Positions 1 through 6,812 of a stretch of DNA of 64,000 bases are shown piece after piece. The DNA is from Prochlorococcus marinus. Lineage in GTDB: Bacteria > Cyanobacteriota > Cyanobacteriia > PCC-6307 > Cyanobiaceae. The DNA is taken from the NCBI RefSeq assembly GCF_001180245.1, contig NZ_CVSV01000037.1, forward strand, positions 1 to 64,000. The letters run 5' to 3'. The stretch's first letter is position 1; every line of letters begins with the position of its first letter. Made by a program: the position numbers and the translations under genes. The notes beneath the pieces were generated by a model. It saw only the letters and a program-made list of their open reading frames with translations, had not been told where the DNA came from and did no database searches.

Positions 1-49
1 CTTCAAGACTGATTGCAAATTTTTAAGCCATACTCCCCACCTATTATAG

Positions 50-184
50 AGCTCATCAAATAAGACACATGAAGTTGGCTTCTACGCACGCGATGCATAC
101 GATTGTTTAATTCTTGCGAGAGAATTCAACTCATATGTACATGACAATCCAGGATCTGTAATCAGAATCCAACAAAAATTTTGA
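50..184 (+). pseudogene. Start-less remnant of a small conserved protein
   Basis: An open frame of 44 codons ends at a TGA and encodes a well-formed soluble peptide (…EVGFYARDAYDC…). An in-frame TAG at 47-49 closes it upstream, and no ATG, GTG or TTG lies between that stop and the conserved-looking part. The other two frames also close quickly. It is best read as the 3' part of a small gene that lost its beginning, or one that was frameshifted near the window edge. I cannot name its family. The next small gene starts 11 bases downstream with a GAGGGAA-like ribosome site, so the two may once have formed an operon. Confidence 0.4.
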
Positions 185-195
185 GGGAATTAATT

Positions 196-360
196 ATGAA
201 TTTAAAAAGATCACCATTCGCAATTCAAGATAAAAATGCTAAGGGTCTTAATAATGCAAAAGATCATCCAACAATTGCAGATTTAATGAAAGAACAGAAA
301 ATTCCGCAAGATGAAGGAAATACAGTTCATCACCGCAGAGATTTAGACTCCCTCGGTTAA
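196..360 (+). CDS. Small hypothetical protein, 54 aa
   Basis: The ATG is preceded by GAGGGAA about 8 bases upstream. The 54-residue product is hydrophilic, with no membrane segment or signal peptide. It is basic at the N-terminus (MNLKRSPF) and has a His-His-Arg-Arg-Asp stretch near the C-terminus. It follows the remnant at 50-184 by 11 bases. I do not recognise a domain. A well-placed ribosome site and clean low-GC coding composition support a real gene. Confidence 0.6.
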   Translation: MNLKRSPFAIQDKNAKGLNNAKDHPTIADLMKEQKIPQDEGNTVHHRRDLDSLG

Positions 361-427
361 TTTACGAGAACGTCTATTTACTAATTTTAAAAATTAACGA
401 TCATGATGAATGCCATTTGCGATTCAT

Positions 428-595
428 TCATAAGATAATATTTTCTTCCTCAAGTTTTTTTTTAAGCTCTATAGGCATATATGAAATATCCTTCTTTATT
501 GCATTAATGGCATCTATGTACTTTTCAGGTTCAGCTAAAAGCATTTTTATTAAATTGTATTGACTTTCAATTTCTTCAGAAGAAAATTTTCCCAT
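428..595 (-). CDS. Small hypothetical protein, 55 aa
   Basis: A 55-residue acidic/basic helical protein starts MGKFSSEEIESQYNL and ends in a Lys-Glu-rich segment (KKKLEEEN). It has no membrane helix and probably folds as two amphipathic helices. It lies downstream of the DUF3303 gene at 656-967 on the same strand, with a 60-base gap. Family unknown. Confidence 0.55.
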   Translation of the reverse strand: MGKFSSEEIESQYNLIKMLLAEPEKYIDAINAIKKDISYMPIELKKKLEEENIIL

Positions 596-655
596 AAAAA
601 ACATGTACCACCATTTTATTTTAGATTAACAGTCAAAGATTCAAAAGATTAGCTA

Positions 656-967
656 TTAATTGGAGGCTGCTGCAATTTCTTTATGGACAGAAAGAAATTC
701 TTTATCCGTTAGAACTGGTGTAACTTCAATTTCTACGCCAAAATTATCGACCCAGATACTACTCCATTTCCAGATGTTCTGATGGTTTGAAGATTCAACT
801 ATTGCCCAACCATTAGCTCCCTCAGGATTTACTACTCGATTAAGAACTTTAAACCCATCAAATTCATCACCTTCGCATCCTCCTTCAATAAAACCAGCAA
901 AAGCTTCGGCCCCTTGCATATGACTTTCTTGATCTGGAAATTGCCAGTGTACGATGTAAGTTTGCAT
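656..967 (-). CDS. DUF3303 family protein, 103 aa
   Basis: The 103-residue soluble protein begins MQTYIVHWQFPDQESHMQG. It matches the pattern of DUF3303 proteins: an N-terminal strand 'Y.V.W.F', a central Gly-rich turn, a WAIVES-like strand and an I/V-rich C-terminal strand, suggesting a ferredoxin-like alpha/beta dimer. No catalytic function is established for the family. The family call rests on pattern memory, not a search. Confidence 0.75.
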   Translation of the reverse strand: MQTYIVHWQFPDQESHMQGAEAFAGFIEGGCEGDEFDGFKVLNRVVNPEGANGWAIVESSNHQNIWKWSSIWVDNFGVEIEVTPVLTDKEFLSVHKEIAAASN

Positions 968-1070
968 GAATAAAATTATTTTTTTAATTATTAATTATCG
1001 AATTTAAAAATTAAATAAAAAGTCTTTAAACACTAATTAAAAAATCATAAGCATAAAAGCAAACAACCAA

Positions 1071-1093
1071 AAAAAAAGACTCTTACGAGCCTA
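1071..1093 (-). terminator. Probable minus-strand terminator
   Basis: On the minus strand GGCTC-GTAA-GAGTC (one G-U pair) is followed by nine Ts. No minus-strand gene of obvious size feeds it within the intergenic space, so it may end a short antisense or leader RNA, or be a remnant. Confidence 0.45.
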
Positions 1094-1095
1094 GG

Positions 1096-1259
1096 TGATG
1101 GGGACTCCTATAATGACAAATTAAACAGAAACAAACAACCCCATCAATAGGTAATTTTAAATACTTACAAACACCATATGTAGTGCTAAGATTTTAAAAA
1201 GGCTGGGTGATGGGGATTATCCCGCTTTTTTATTGGGGCGAAGCTAACGCCCTTTTTTT
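1096..1259 (+). ncRNA. Candidate structured leader or small RNA with tandem terminators
   Basis: A perfect TATAAT lies at 1109-1114, which would start RNA near 1121. The segment CCCCATCA (1139-1146) is the exact reverse complement of two TGATGGGG copies, at 1096-1103 and 1208-1215. Two hairpins followed by T-runs end the stretch: GGGA-TTA-TCCC then a six-T run, and GGGCG-AAGCTAA-CGCCC (1236-1252) then seven Ts. The last T-run abuts the ATG at 1260. This is either a free-standing small RNA or an attenuated leader for the DUF1651-like gene. No expression evidence is available. Confidence 0.4.
1236..1259 (+). terminator. Rho-independent terminator directly before an ATG
   Basis: GGGCG pairs with CGCCC across a 7-base loop, followed by TTTTTTT. 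The T-run ends at the base immediately before the start codon of the next gene, which leaves that gene no room for its own ribosome site if the terminator works. Confidence 0.75.
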
Positions 1260-1508
1260 ATGGAAAAATTTACTTTAATCAATAAAGCCAGATCAAGGAT
1301 TAAAGTATTTGAACCTTTTGAATATAGTTCTAAGAACTCTTCTTTGATTAATACAATTTTAATCTCTTATGGTTGTGTTTTTAAGCGATCAAGTAAGCCA
1401 GTTATGAAAGGTTCTAGAGTTGAATCTATCGAAGAAGCAAGAAATGAATATAAAAAACTATTAGATGAAGGGTGGGAAAAAACTTATAGATTCAATTGTT
1501 CTTTTTAA
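1260..1508 (+). CDS. DUF1651-like protein, 82 aa
   Basis: The 82-residue basic soluble protein has a C-terminal helix 'SIEEARNEYKKLLDEGW'. This resembles the 'A...W..L...GW' ending of DUF1651 proteins and of the second copy at 14158-14427. The function of the family is unknown; in Prochlorococcus it is typically a multi-copy accessory family. The ATG touches the T-run of a terminator, so translation may depend on read-through or a leaderless start. An internal start cannot be excluded but no better ribosome site is visible. Confidence 0.6.
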   Translation: MEKFTLINKARSRIKVFEPFEYSSKNSSLINTILISYGCVFKRSSKPVMKGSRVESIEEARNEYKKLLDEGWEKTYRFNCSF

Positions 1509-1587
1509 TAGTGAATAGGTACTTTACCTAAAATTTGACATTCTTAAAAATTAATTGCTAGATAAGCTTCAAAATGGAAGATTGACC

Positions 1588-1755
1588 ATGAAAAAAGACA
1601 TTTATTCAAATATTAAAAATTCAGATGCTTTGGAAAGTTTTTTTGAATGTATAACTTCTTGTAGCATCAATAATGAGGGAGTAGATTGCACAACAGCTTG
1701 TTATGTAAAACATTTAGAACCAAAAAATATTGATTACCCATTAAATTTTTCATAA
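1588..1755 (+). CDS. Small Cys-containing hypothetical protein, 55 aa
   Basis: I place the start at the ATG preceded by AATGGAAGATTGACC, where GGAAG is the ribosome site; a longer frame exists upstream but lacks one. The product has four cysteines in two pairs (ECITSC and DCTTAC). The even spacing suggests a metal site or disulfides. It has no signal peptide or membrane helix. The family is not recognised. Confidence 0.6.
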   Translation: MKKDIYSNIKNSDALESFFECITSCSINNEGVDCTTACYVKHLEPKNIDYPLNFS

Positions 1756-1788
1756 GCAAAGCTTATTGATAATTGTTAAATTTAATGA

Positions 1789-1902
1789 ATGTTATTTCCC
1801 CCTCCTCAAGTAATTTTTGGTCTATTGCTTTTATCTATAGTAGTAGTTCTTATATGGGATATTAGATACAACCCTTTTGGAGAAGACGAAGATGGTATTT
1901 AA
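1789..1902 (+). CDS. 37-aa single-helix membrane protein
   Basis: A short proline-rich N-terminus (MLFPPPQV) is followed by one strongly hydrophobic helix at about residues 8-24 and an acidic tail (GEDEDGI). The layout is like that of small photosystem-associated subunits, but no known subunit is matched. It is too small for standard gene finders; its convincing composition and clean topology support it. Confidence 0.5.
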   Translation: MLFPPPQVIFGLLLLSIVVVLIWDIRYNPFGEDEDGI

Positions 1903-1905
1903 TCT

Positions 1906-2022
1906 TCAACTAGGAAGCTGATTCGTAGGTGGTGCATGAAATCGACGTTTCTTTCTTTTGAGTCTTTTGTAAGCGACTAAAGAACCTAATAATAATAATG
2001 AAATAGCTATTGAGTTAACCAT
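1906..2022 (-). CDS. 38-aa membrane-anchored basic peptide
   Basis: The N-terminal hydrophobic helix (SIAISLLLLGSLVAY) is followed by a highly basic stretch (KRLKRKKRRF) and a short tail. This gives a single-pass anchor with a positively charged cytoplasmic face. It converges with the 37-aa gene at 1789-1902, with 3 bases between stops. No family known. Confidence 0.5.
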   Translation of the reverse strand: MVNSIAISLLLLGSLVAYKRLKRKKRRFHAPPTNQLPS

Positions 2023-2204
2023 ATCAAGTAGTTTTATATATATAAAAACAAATATGTCCTAAATATCAATGATTAAATTTATTTTTTCAAAAAGTGATTA
2101 GTTATAGACTATTTTCTAATATTTAACTTTGACATTAGTGACCCAATACAATCAAGAGAAAATGCTCATCTGACCAAAAGTAATTTCTATGCAATAAGAA
2201 TAAA

Positions 2205-2309
2205 TCACTTTTTCTTATTTCTCATTTGATATTGCAGAACAGCCTTTAGGTGTTGTACTTCTTTTTCTAAAGTTTCAATTCTTTTTTCTAGTTCTTCATT
2301 AGTTGCCAT
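2205..2309 (-). CDS. 34-aa coiled-coil peptide
   Basis: The heptad-like pattern 'EELEKRIETLEKEVQHLKAVL' (residues about 4-24) predicts a short coiled coil, followed by a basic tail. A poly-purine ribosome site (GGG/AAA) precedes the ATG. It could be an oligomerisation peptide or adaptor. The function is unknown. Confidence 0.5.
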   Translation of the reverse strand: MATNEELEKRIETLEKEVQHLKAVLQYQMRNKKK

Positions 2310-2404
2310 ATTTTTGGGAAATAAATTCTTAGATATTTATACTATTAAAAAAGTGACTTCTTAACCATTGTAAAAACCAAATAAGTATTAGGGCCTATTG
2401 ATGG

Positions 2405-2430
2405 GCATAATTTCTCTAGATAAATTATGC
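2405..2430. promoter_or_regulatory. 26-bp inverted repeat upstream of a small-gene operon
   Basis: GCATAATTT and AAATTATGC are exact reverse complements separated by 8 bases (CTCTAGAT). The element ends 24 bases before the ATG at 2455, in a position suited to an operator or a leader hairpin. No cognate regulator is identified. Confidence 0.45.
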
Positions 2431-2454
2431 AGAGTACAAATTTATGGGTAAGTT

Positions 2455-2598
2455 ATGAGTGGAGATTATGAGACACTAGAAATCAATCAACCTAAAATTA
2501 AATATTTCCAGAAAAGATCCGAAAATAATACCGAATGGTTAGATGAATTAATCAACCAAATTGAAGATATGAAAAACAATATATCCAAATCTGCTTAA
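2455..2598 (+). CDS. Small hypothetical protein, 47 aa
   Basis: The hydrophilic 47-residue protein starts MSGDYETLEINQPK and ends in an amphipathic helix (WLDELINQIEDMKNNI). Its stop codon overlaps the next ATG (TAATG), so it is the first gene of a five-gene operon running to 3426. The function is unknown. Confidence 0.6.
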   Translation: MSGDYETLEINQPKIKYFQKRSENNTEWLDELINQIEDMKNNISKSA

Positions 2599-2714
2599 TG
2601 ACAGAAAAAGAGTTTAAGGTATTAGAGAAATTTGCAAATGAAAATGGTTACAATGACGAGCTAAAAGATATATATTTAAGGGAAATTATTGACAGAAAAA
2701 AAGAATACGAATGA
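2598..2714 (+). CDS. Small helical hypothetical protein, 38 aa
   Basis: The 38-residue charged protein (MTEKEFKVLEKFANENGY…) is predicted to be two short helices. It is translationally coupled on both sides: its ATG overlaps the previous stop, and its own TGA overlaps the next gene's ATG (ATGA). The tight overlaps are the strongest evidence that it is translated. Confidence 0.6.
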   Translation: MTEKEFKVLEKFANENGYNDELKDIYLREIIDRKKEYE

Positions 2715-2941
2715 GATCAAATTTTCGACCAAATATTCGATTAGCTACAAACATTCTTTTAGTTATAGGTACTTTTATAATTGCTTTGAAGATTACTCCA
2801 ATAGCAGAGTTATATAAGGAAAAAAATTTATGTATTAAATATTTAAAACATCAAATAGATCGAGACAAACTTATCAAAAGACTAAAAATAGTTAAACAAG
2901 CAAATCCATCTAGTATTTGTGATTCTGTCATTAAAAGTTAA
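2711..2941 (+). CDS. Single-pass membrane protein, 76 aa
   Basis: One membrane helix spans about residues 12-29 (TNILLVIGTFIIALKI). A basic, Cys-containing soluble domain of about 45 residues follows (KEKNLCIKYLKH…SSICDSVIKS). It overlaps the preceding gene by ATGA and is followed 2 bases later by a DUF3721 gene. The two cysteines could form a disulfide if the tail is periplasmic. Family unknown. Confidence 0.65.
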   Translation: MRSNFRPNIRLATNILLVIGTFIIALKITPIAELYKEKNLCIKYLKHQIDRDKLIKRLKIVKQANPSSICDSVIKS

Positions 2942-2943
2942 AA

Positions 2944-3165
2944 ATGCGAATTAATCTTAGAAATTGTAAATTTCTTATTTTTTTATTTTTCTTATCTCTA
3001 AATTTCAACAGTTATTCTCTTGCACATACGAGGGGTATATTTCTTTCTGAAGAGGATGCTGAAAATAGATCTTTAGAACTTGGTTGCAAAGGAATACATA
3101 AGAATCAAGATAAATGGATGCCATGCAAAAACGAAAAAGAATTACATATCTATTTGAGGAAATAG
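2944..3165 (+). CDS. DUF3721 family secreted protein, 73 aa
   Basis: A signal peptide (residues about 1-27, ending SYSLAHT) is followed by the DUF3721 core 'GIFLSEEDAENRSLELGC…DKWMPC'. Two conserved cysteines may form a disulfide. The family is short and secreted, and common in marine picocyanobacteria; its role is unknown. It abuts the next gene, whose ATG immediately follows the stop, showing operon structure. Confidence 0.75.
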   Translation: MRINLRNCKFLIFLFFLSLNFNSYSLAHTRGIFLSEEDAENRSLELGCKGIHKNQDKWMPCKNEKELHIYLRK

Positions 3166-3426
3166 ATGGAAAAATTAAAAACAAATCAAAGAAAAATTCA
3201 CAGAAAAATAACCGCAATTTCAGCAATTCCATTACTAATTACTATTGTATCTGGGACTATTTATAGTATTCTTCAGCCACTAGGAATAGATGCTTTTTGG
3301 TTAATAAAATGGCATATAGGTAATTTTGGCATTATTAATTTGCAACCTTTTTACTCGATATTTCTTGGTATAGCTTCAATAATCTCAATAATATCTGGCG
3401 TTAAACTATTACAAAAAAAATCTTAG
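3166..3426 (+). CDS. Two-helix membrane protein (PepSY-TM-like), 86 aa
   Basis: An N-terminal amphipathic basic stretch (NQRKIHRKITAIS) leads into a hydrophobic helix at about residues 17-35, then the loop 'IKWHIGNFG' and a second helix at about 60-80. The 'R..H....' entry plus the 'WH.G' loop resemble PepSY-associated membrane helices, but the match is weak. It is last in the operon with the DUF3721 protein, so the pair may act together at the membrane. Confidence 0.6.
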   Translation: MEKLKTNQRKIHRKITAISAIPLLITIVSGTIYSILQPLGIDAFWLIKWHIGNFGIINLQPFYSIFLGIASIISIISGVKLLQKKS

Positions 3427-3454
3427 ATATATTCTAAGCCAAGCCAAAATCTAA

Positions 3455-3655
3455 TCAATTAATACTATTTGCGCCCCCACTTACTAAGAAAATTATCGCT
3501 CCTAGTGCCATCGTTGCTACACCCATATAAGGGTATTGCTTAATTCTTGATTTAGTAATTGGAAGCCATGAGAGGTATCTATCAGATTTATTAAATTCAA
3601 ATTTTTTTTGTCTAGGTGGTAATCCTAATTCTTCTCTTCTTTTAGCTTCGCCCAT
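3455..3655 (-). CDS. DUF2839 family protein, 66 aa
   Basis: It begins with the hallmark MGEAKRREELGLPPRQ of cyanobacterial DUF2839 proteins and carries one C-terminal membrane helix (about residues 43-61). The role is unknown. A second member lies at 5864-6079, so the family is duplicated within 2.5 kb. It converges with the operon ending at 3426. Confidence 0.8.
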   Translation of the reverse strand: MGEAKRREELGLPPRQKKFEFNKSDRYLSWLPITKSRIKQYPYMGVATMALGAIIFLVSGGANSIN

Positions 3656-3761
3656 AATGTTAGATTTGTGTATTTATCAATATTAAAAATTATGGTCTAT
3701 ACCTGCGAGTTAACTTTATTAAAAACAGAGGTCCTTTATAGATAAAAAAATTATTTAAAAT

Positions 3762-3983
3762 TTATTTAGCCTTCTTTAAATATAGATTCTTTGTATTTGC
3801 CTGATCTGATGTAAATAACAAAATTAATATAGTTCCAACTAGAAATGAAAAAATCATTGTTAACCCAACAACTTCAACCATTTCACTAGGCAGATAATTT
3901 AGAAACATAATCAATAGATATCTTATTCTAAACTTAGCAATTGAATTTTTTATGTAAAGTAAGTAATCCTCCTTAAATTTCAA
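3762..3983 (-). CDS. Single-pass membrane protein, up to 73 aa
   Basis: One strong helix (GLTMIFSFLVGTILILLF) is followed by a short polar basic tail (…NTKNLYLKKAK). The long frame starts MKFKEDYLLY. Internal ATGs give shorter products beginning MFLNYLPSE or MVEVVGLT, and the latter leaves a compact 39-residue membrane peptide. I cannot decide the start. The family is not recognised. Confidence 0.5.
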   Translation of the reverse strand: MKFKEDYLLYIKNSIAKFRIRYLLIMFLNYLPSEMVEVVGLTMIFSFLVGTILILLFTSDQANTKNLYLKKAK

Positions 3984-4062
3984 AAAAAACTTTCTAATAC
4001 TTTTTAATCTTTATTTATTTTTATTTGCGCGATAAATCTAGCTCTTGCCGATTATAATTTTC

Positions 4063-4353
4063 TTACTTAGCTATTCCTATTTTCTTAAGCAATTTTAAGT
4101 AAGGCAAGGCCCAATTACCAAAGTTAAAAGAGATTGTCGTATTTTTTGTAGTTGGTAATAATGTTTTAGAACGTGTAGAGGCTAATTTAGAAAATATCTT
4201 TATAGTCTCTGCTTCTAGATTATCCATATACAATTTTTTTTGAACACCTCGATCTTTCTTTTGAGGGAAATAATTTTCTATAAACCATAAAACTTGATCT
4301 AAATTTGATTTATTTGGTGAGGTTTTAATTTTTTTATTTTTCTTTTTAAACAT
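4063..4353 (-). CDS. Hypothetical basic protein, 96 aa
   Basis: The lysine-rich N-terminus (MFKKKNKKIK) is followed by a soluble domain with 'VLWFIENYFPQKKDRGVQKK' and a hydrophobic C-terminal segment. There is no signal peptide or clear membrane helix. The overall charge suggests nucleic-acid or membrane-surface contact, which is inference only. Flanks are empty AT-rich sequence. No family recognised. Confidence 0.6.
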   Translation of the reverse strand: MFKKKNKKIKTSPNKSNLDQVLWFIENYFPQKKDRGVQKKLYMDNLEAETIKIFSKLASTRSKTLLPTTKNTTISFNFGNWALPYLKLLKKIGIAK

Positions 4354-4491
4354 ATTTATTTACCTCTTAATTACTGAATTAAATTTGCCATTTATGTAAT
4401 TTAAATCAATATTAAAAGCATCAAAATTTTGTTCTTTTTAATAATCGATAATCGAAAAAATAAATTAATAATTACGCTGTTTTTATAAAAA

Positions 4492-4522
4492 TAAAAAAAA
4501 GAGAGGAATAAAACCCCTCTCT
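4492..4522 (-). terminator. Rho-independent terminator
   Basis: On the minus strand GAGAGG(GG)…CCTCTC forms a 6-bp stem with an 8-9 base loop and is followed by eight Ts. It ends the transcript of the 4547-4809 gene pair. Confidence 0.7.
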
Positions 4523-4546
4523 TAATTGATCAGTTTCAAAAAGAAT

Positions 4547-4717
4547 TTAATTTTTTAAGTCTTTCAATTTCATTTCTTTTTGTGTTTTCCTGATTCTTTC
4601 TTCAAAGACGGATCTTCTGTATGGAGTAACTTCTCCACTTTTAGTAGCCAAAAGTTGGGCTTCATATAGCCTATTGGCTCTTTTGATTTTTTCTCTTATT
4701 TTTAAGAGGTTATTCAT
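4547..4717 (-). CDS. Small basic helical protein, 56 aa
   Basis: The 56-residue, Arg/Lys-rich, all-helical protein (MNNLLKIREKIKRANRLYEA…) has no hydrophobic segment. It may bind nucleic acid, but nothing specific shows this. Its ATG overlaps the TGA of a 31-aa frame just upstream, and a terminator lies 25 bases after its stop, giving a compact two-gene unit. Confidence 0.6.
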   Translation of the reverse strand: MNNLLKIREKIKRANRLYEAQLLATKSGEVTPYRRSVFEERIRKTQKEMKLKDLKN

Positions 4718-4809
4718 GGTCTTTTGCAGTTAATGAGAATCCCGTTCCCTACTCCCATTTCATGCGTCCAGAGATATAAACTTGGATGAACGTTAGTGAA
4801 CGATAACAT
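4714..4809 (-). CDS. 31-aa ORF coupled by ATGA to the next gene
   Basis: The frame starts MLSFTNVHPSLYLW and ends CKRP. Its TGA overlaps the ATG of the 56-aa gene (ATGA), the classic arrangement for coupled translation. The peptide is rich in Trp, His, Met and Gly with no charged helix, unlike the AT-driven random frames nearby, and the DNA under it is less AT-rich than its flanks. It may be a leader peptide or a micro-protein. Confidence 0.45.
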   Translation of the reverse strand: MLSFTNVHPSLYLWTHEMGVGNGILINCKRP

Positions 4810-4905
4810 CTTTAAAAAAATTCCGCGAGAGTAATTTTTACTAAATTTTTCTAAAAAAATAAATATTTAACAGCTAGTATAAATAAGGTTTTAATATTTC
4901 CTAAG

Positions 4906-5181
4906 TTAGGATAAGAAAATTGTTTGCGACCCATCATTATTATCCTGAATCACTATTTTTTTATTTGGGAAAATATCTGATAATATTCTTTTCAAATTTG
5001 ATTTATCTGAAGGAATTATATCACTCATATTTTTTGAATTAATTTTCCAATTTTCATCTACAAATAGTTCTTTATCATCGCCTTTTTTATTCTCCAGCGA
5101 TGTCTTATTTAGAATCTTAAGTAAAAGTTCTGAATCATAATCTTTAAATTCTTCAGGGCCATCTATAAAATTTTTAATCAT
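4906..5181 (-). CDS. Hypothetical acidic protein, 91 aa
   Basis: The 91-residue soluble acidic protein begins MIKNFIDGPEEFKDYDSELL. It ends in 'KKIVIQDNNDGSQTIFLS', which looks like a beta hairpin. It has no signal peptide, cysteine or membrane helix. The family is not recognised, and about 220 bases upstream are empty of genes. Confidence 0.6.
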   Translation of the reverse strand: MIKNFIDGPEEFKDYDSELLLKILNKTSLENKKGDDKELFVDENWKINSKNMSDIIPSDKSNLKRILSDIFPNKKIVIQDNNDGSQTIFLS

Positions 5182-5405
5182 TATTTATAAATCTAATGTT
5201 TCTAAATCTTGCATAAGAAATTTAAAGAATACAAGGTATTAATTACCTAAAAATTTCTCTTAAGATGAAAATCCGGATTCAATTAAAATAATTTTCTTTA
5301 GAAAATTTAATTCCAAAATAGCTAAAGAATGATATTTAAAAAGATTAATTAATCATTTACACAATTTATTTACTTGTTAGGTTGCAATTAAGGGATTCAT
5401 AAAAG

Positions 5406-5537
5406 ATGCCAAGAGTAATTAACAAAAAAATTAGACTTATAAGATGGTTAAACTCAGGCATGATACTACCATTTATCATTATGGCTGCATCCTCATCAAT
5501 CATTCTTTATGGTGTTTTATTTATCCTAATCAAGTAG
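5406..5537 (+). CDS. 43-aa single-helix membrane protein
   Basis: A basic N-terminus (MPRVINKKIRLIRW) is followed by one hydrophobic helix at about residues 19-40, ending shortly after it. The topology predicts an inner- or thylakoid-membrane micro-protein with a cytoplasmic basic head. It converges with the 44-aa gene at 5548-5682. Confidence 0.55.
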   Translation: MPRVINKKIRLIRWLNSGMILPFIIMAASSSIILYGVLFILIK

Positions 5538-5547
5538 TTTTTTTAAT

Positions 5548-5682
5548 TTAAGCAGCTAAGTTTTCTTCAGATTTAGACATAATTATTGCAGCTTTTTTTA
5601 ATAAACTAACTACTTCTTTTCTTCCAACTGCATTATCAGCTTGACGCATTATTTCATCATATTTTTTATTTATTTTTTTCAT
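5548..5682 (-). CDS. 44-aa soluble helical protein
   Basis: The charged helical protein (MKKINKKYDEIMRQADN…) has a central KEVVSLLKKAAIIM helix and an Ala-Ala end. A poly-A/AAATTATT leader precedes it with no strong ribosome site. No family recognised. Its stop lies 11 bases from the opposing stop at 5537. Confidence 0.55.
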   Translation of the reverse strand: MKKINKKYDEIMRQADNAVGRKEVVSLLKKAAIIMSKSEENLAA

Positions 5683-5863
5683 AAATAATTTTAATTTAAT
5701 CTAAAATTACAACAACATATGATGGTGTCAATTGTAAATAATTCTCATATATTATTTCTTTGATTATTTTTGCACAATAAAAATTGCTCATTTATTATCC
5801 TTAAAGTTTTTTTAATTGATGATGCCAAAAAATCATAAATATCAAAATTAATAATCCTTTTAA

Positions 5864-6079
5864 TTAAGCTATATTTAAGGATTTGAAAACATAATATAAA
5901 CCTCCGATTAGGATCAATATTGCAGCTCCATAAAAAAGAAAAGGGATAATTGGATATTTATACAATGTAGACCTTACTTTTTGTTGTATGGCTTTTTTAT
6001 CAAGTTGAGGCAACTTTATATCTTCAGTTTTTTCTCTAGGCGGAATACCTAAATTTTTTCTTCTCTTTGCCTCTCCCAT
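5864..6079 (-). CDS. DUF2839 family protein (second copy), 71 aa
   Basis: I choose the internal ATG that gives MGEAKRRKNLGIPPRE, the family's usual beginning; a 9-residue upstream extension would overlap the preceding gene. One membrane helix lies near the C-terminus (IPFLFYGAAILILIGGLYYV). The start is 2 bases after the stop of the 76-aa gene at 6082, so the two are co-transcribed. It is a paralogue of 3455-3655. Confidence 0.75.
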   Translation of the reverse strand: MGEAKRRKNLGIPPREKTEDIKLPQLDKKAIQQKVRSTLYKYPIIPFLFYGAAILILIGGLYYVFKSLNIA

Positions 6080-6081
6080 AA

Positions 6082-6312
6082 TTAATATTGAGATATTCCC
6101 ATACATTTTAAATAATTGTTATCAGCTAAATCTAAAATTTCATTCCATTCTTCATGAGATGTTTCCAAATTATTTTTAAAATCTTTTTCAAATTTAAGAA
6201 TACATCTTTTTTCTATATTTTCTGGAGAATTATAATTTCTTAAGAAAGAAATACTCAAATAAAACAATGATGAAAAAACTACGATTATTTTAGCAATCCT
6301 AAAATTATTCAT
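6082..6312 (-). CDS. Membrane-anchored or secreted protein, 76 aa
   Basis: A hydrophobic N-terminal helix (residues about 7-24) is followed by a soluble charged domain with two cysteines (KRCILKF and YLKCMG). The helix could be an uncleaved signal anchor. The gene is directly upstream of a DUF2839 gene in the same operon. Family unknown. Confidence 0.6.
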   Translation of the reverse strand: MNNFRIAKIIVVFSSLFYLSISFLRNYNSPENIEKRCILKFEKDFKNNLETSHEEWNEILDLADNNYLKCMGISQY

Positions 6313-6394
6313 ATCTGCGATTATTTTGCCTTATAAATAAATAAGTTACTTGTTTGTTTTATAATTAATTTAATCTTTTAAAAACAATTATCAA

Positions 6395-6592
6395 ATGATT
6401 AATTCGGTAGATTTTAAACATTTGCCTATTCGGGATTTGGTTGTTTCAGGGTTAATAATCTTTATAATGTCGACGATTATTGCAAATATTTATGACCCAT
6501 TATTAGGAGTAACTTATGCATCTGGAAATATACTTACTCTTACTTTTTTGAGCTGGTTATACAAAGAGACTTGGAGTGATCCAAAGAAATAA
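6395..6592 (+). CDS. Membrane protein, 65 aa
   Basis: Two hydrophobic stretches lie at about residues 14-32 and 39-55, with the polar turn 'YDPLLGV' between them. The protein is probably a two-helix hairpin. It is transcribed divergently from the 6082-6312 operon, with 82 bases between starts. Not recognised. Confidence 0.6.
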   Translation: MINSVDFKHLPIRDLVVSGLIIFIMSTIIANIYDPLLGVTYASGNILTLTFLSWLYKETWSDPKK

Positions 6593-6812
6593 AACACATT
6601 AAGAAAAAGAAAAAAAACTATTTCTGTATTTTTAATTTTGAAGAATACTTTAAATTAACAATGTACGTAGCAAGAAGAGAAAGTATCAAAAAAAATAATA
6701 AGCTTTCCAAGGTAGATTGAGGCATAACCATGAGTAGTACCAAAGATGATATATCTTTAGAGAAACGAATTCTGAAGAAAAATCAACCCTTTAATTATTT
6801 TTTATTTTCAAA

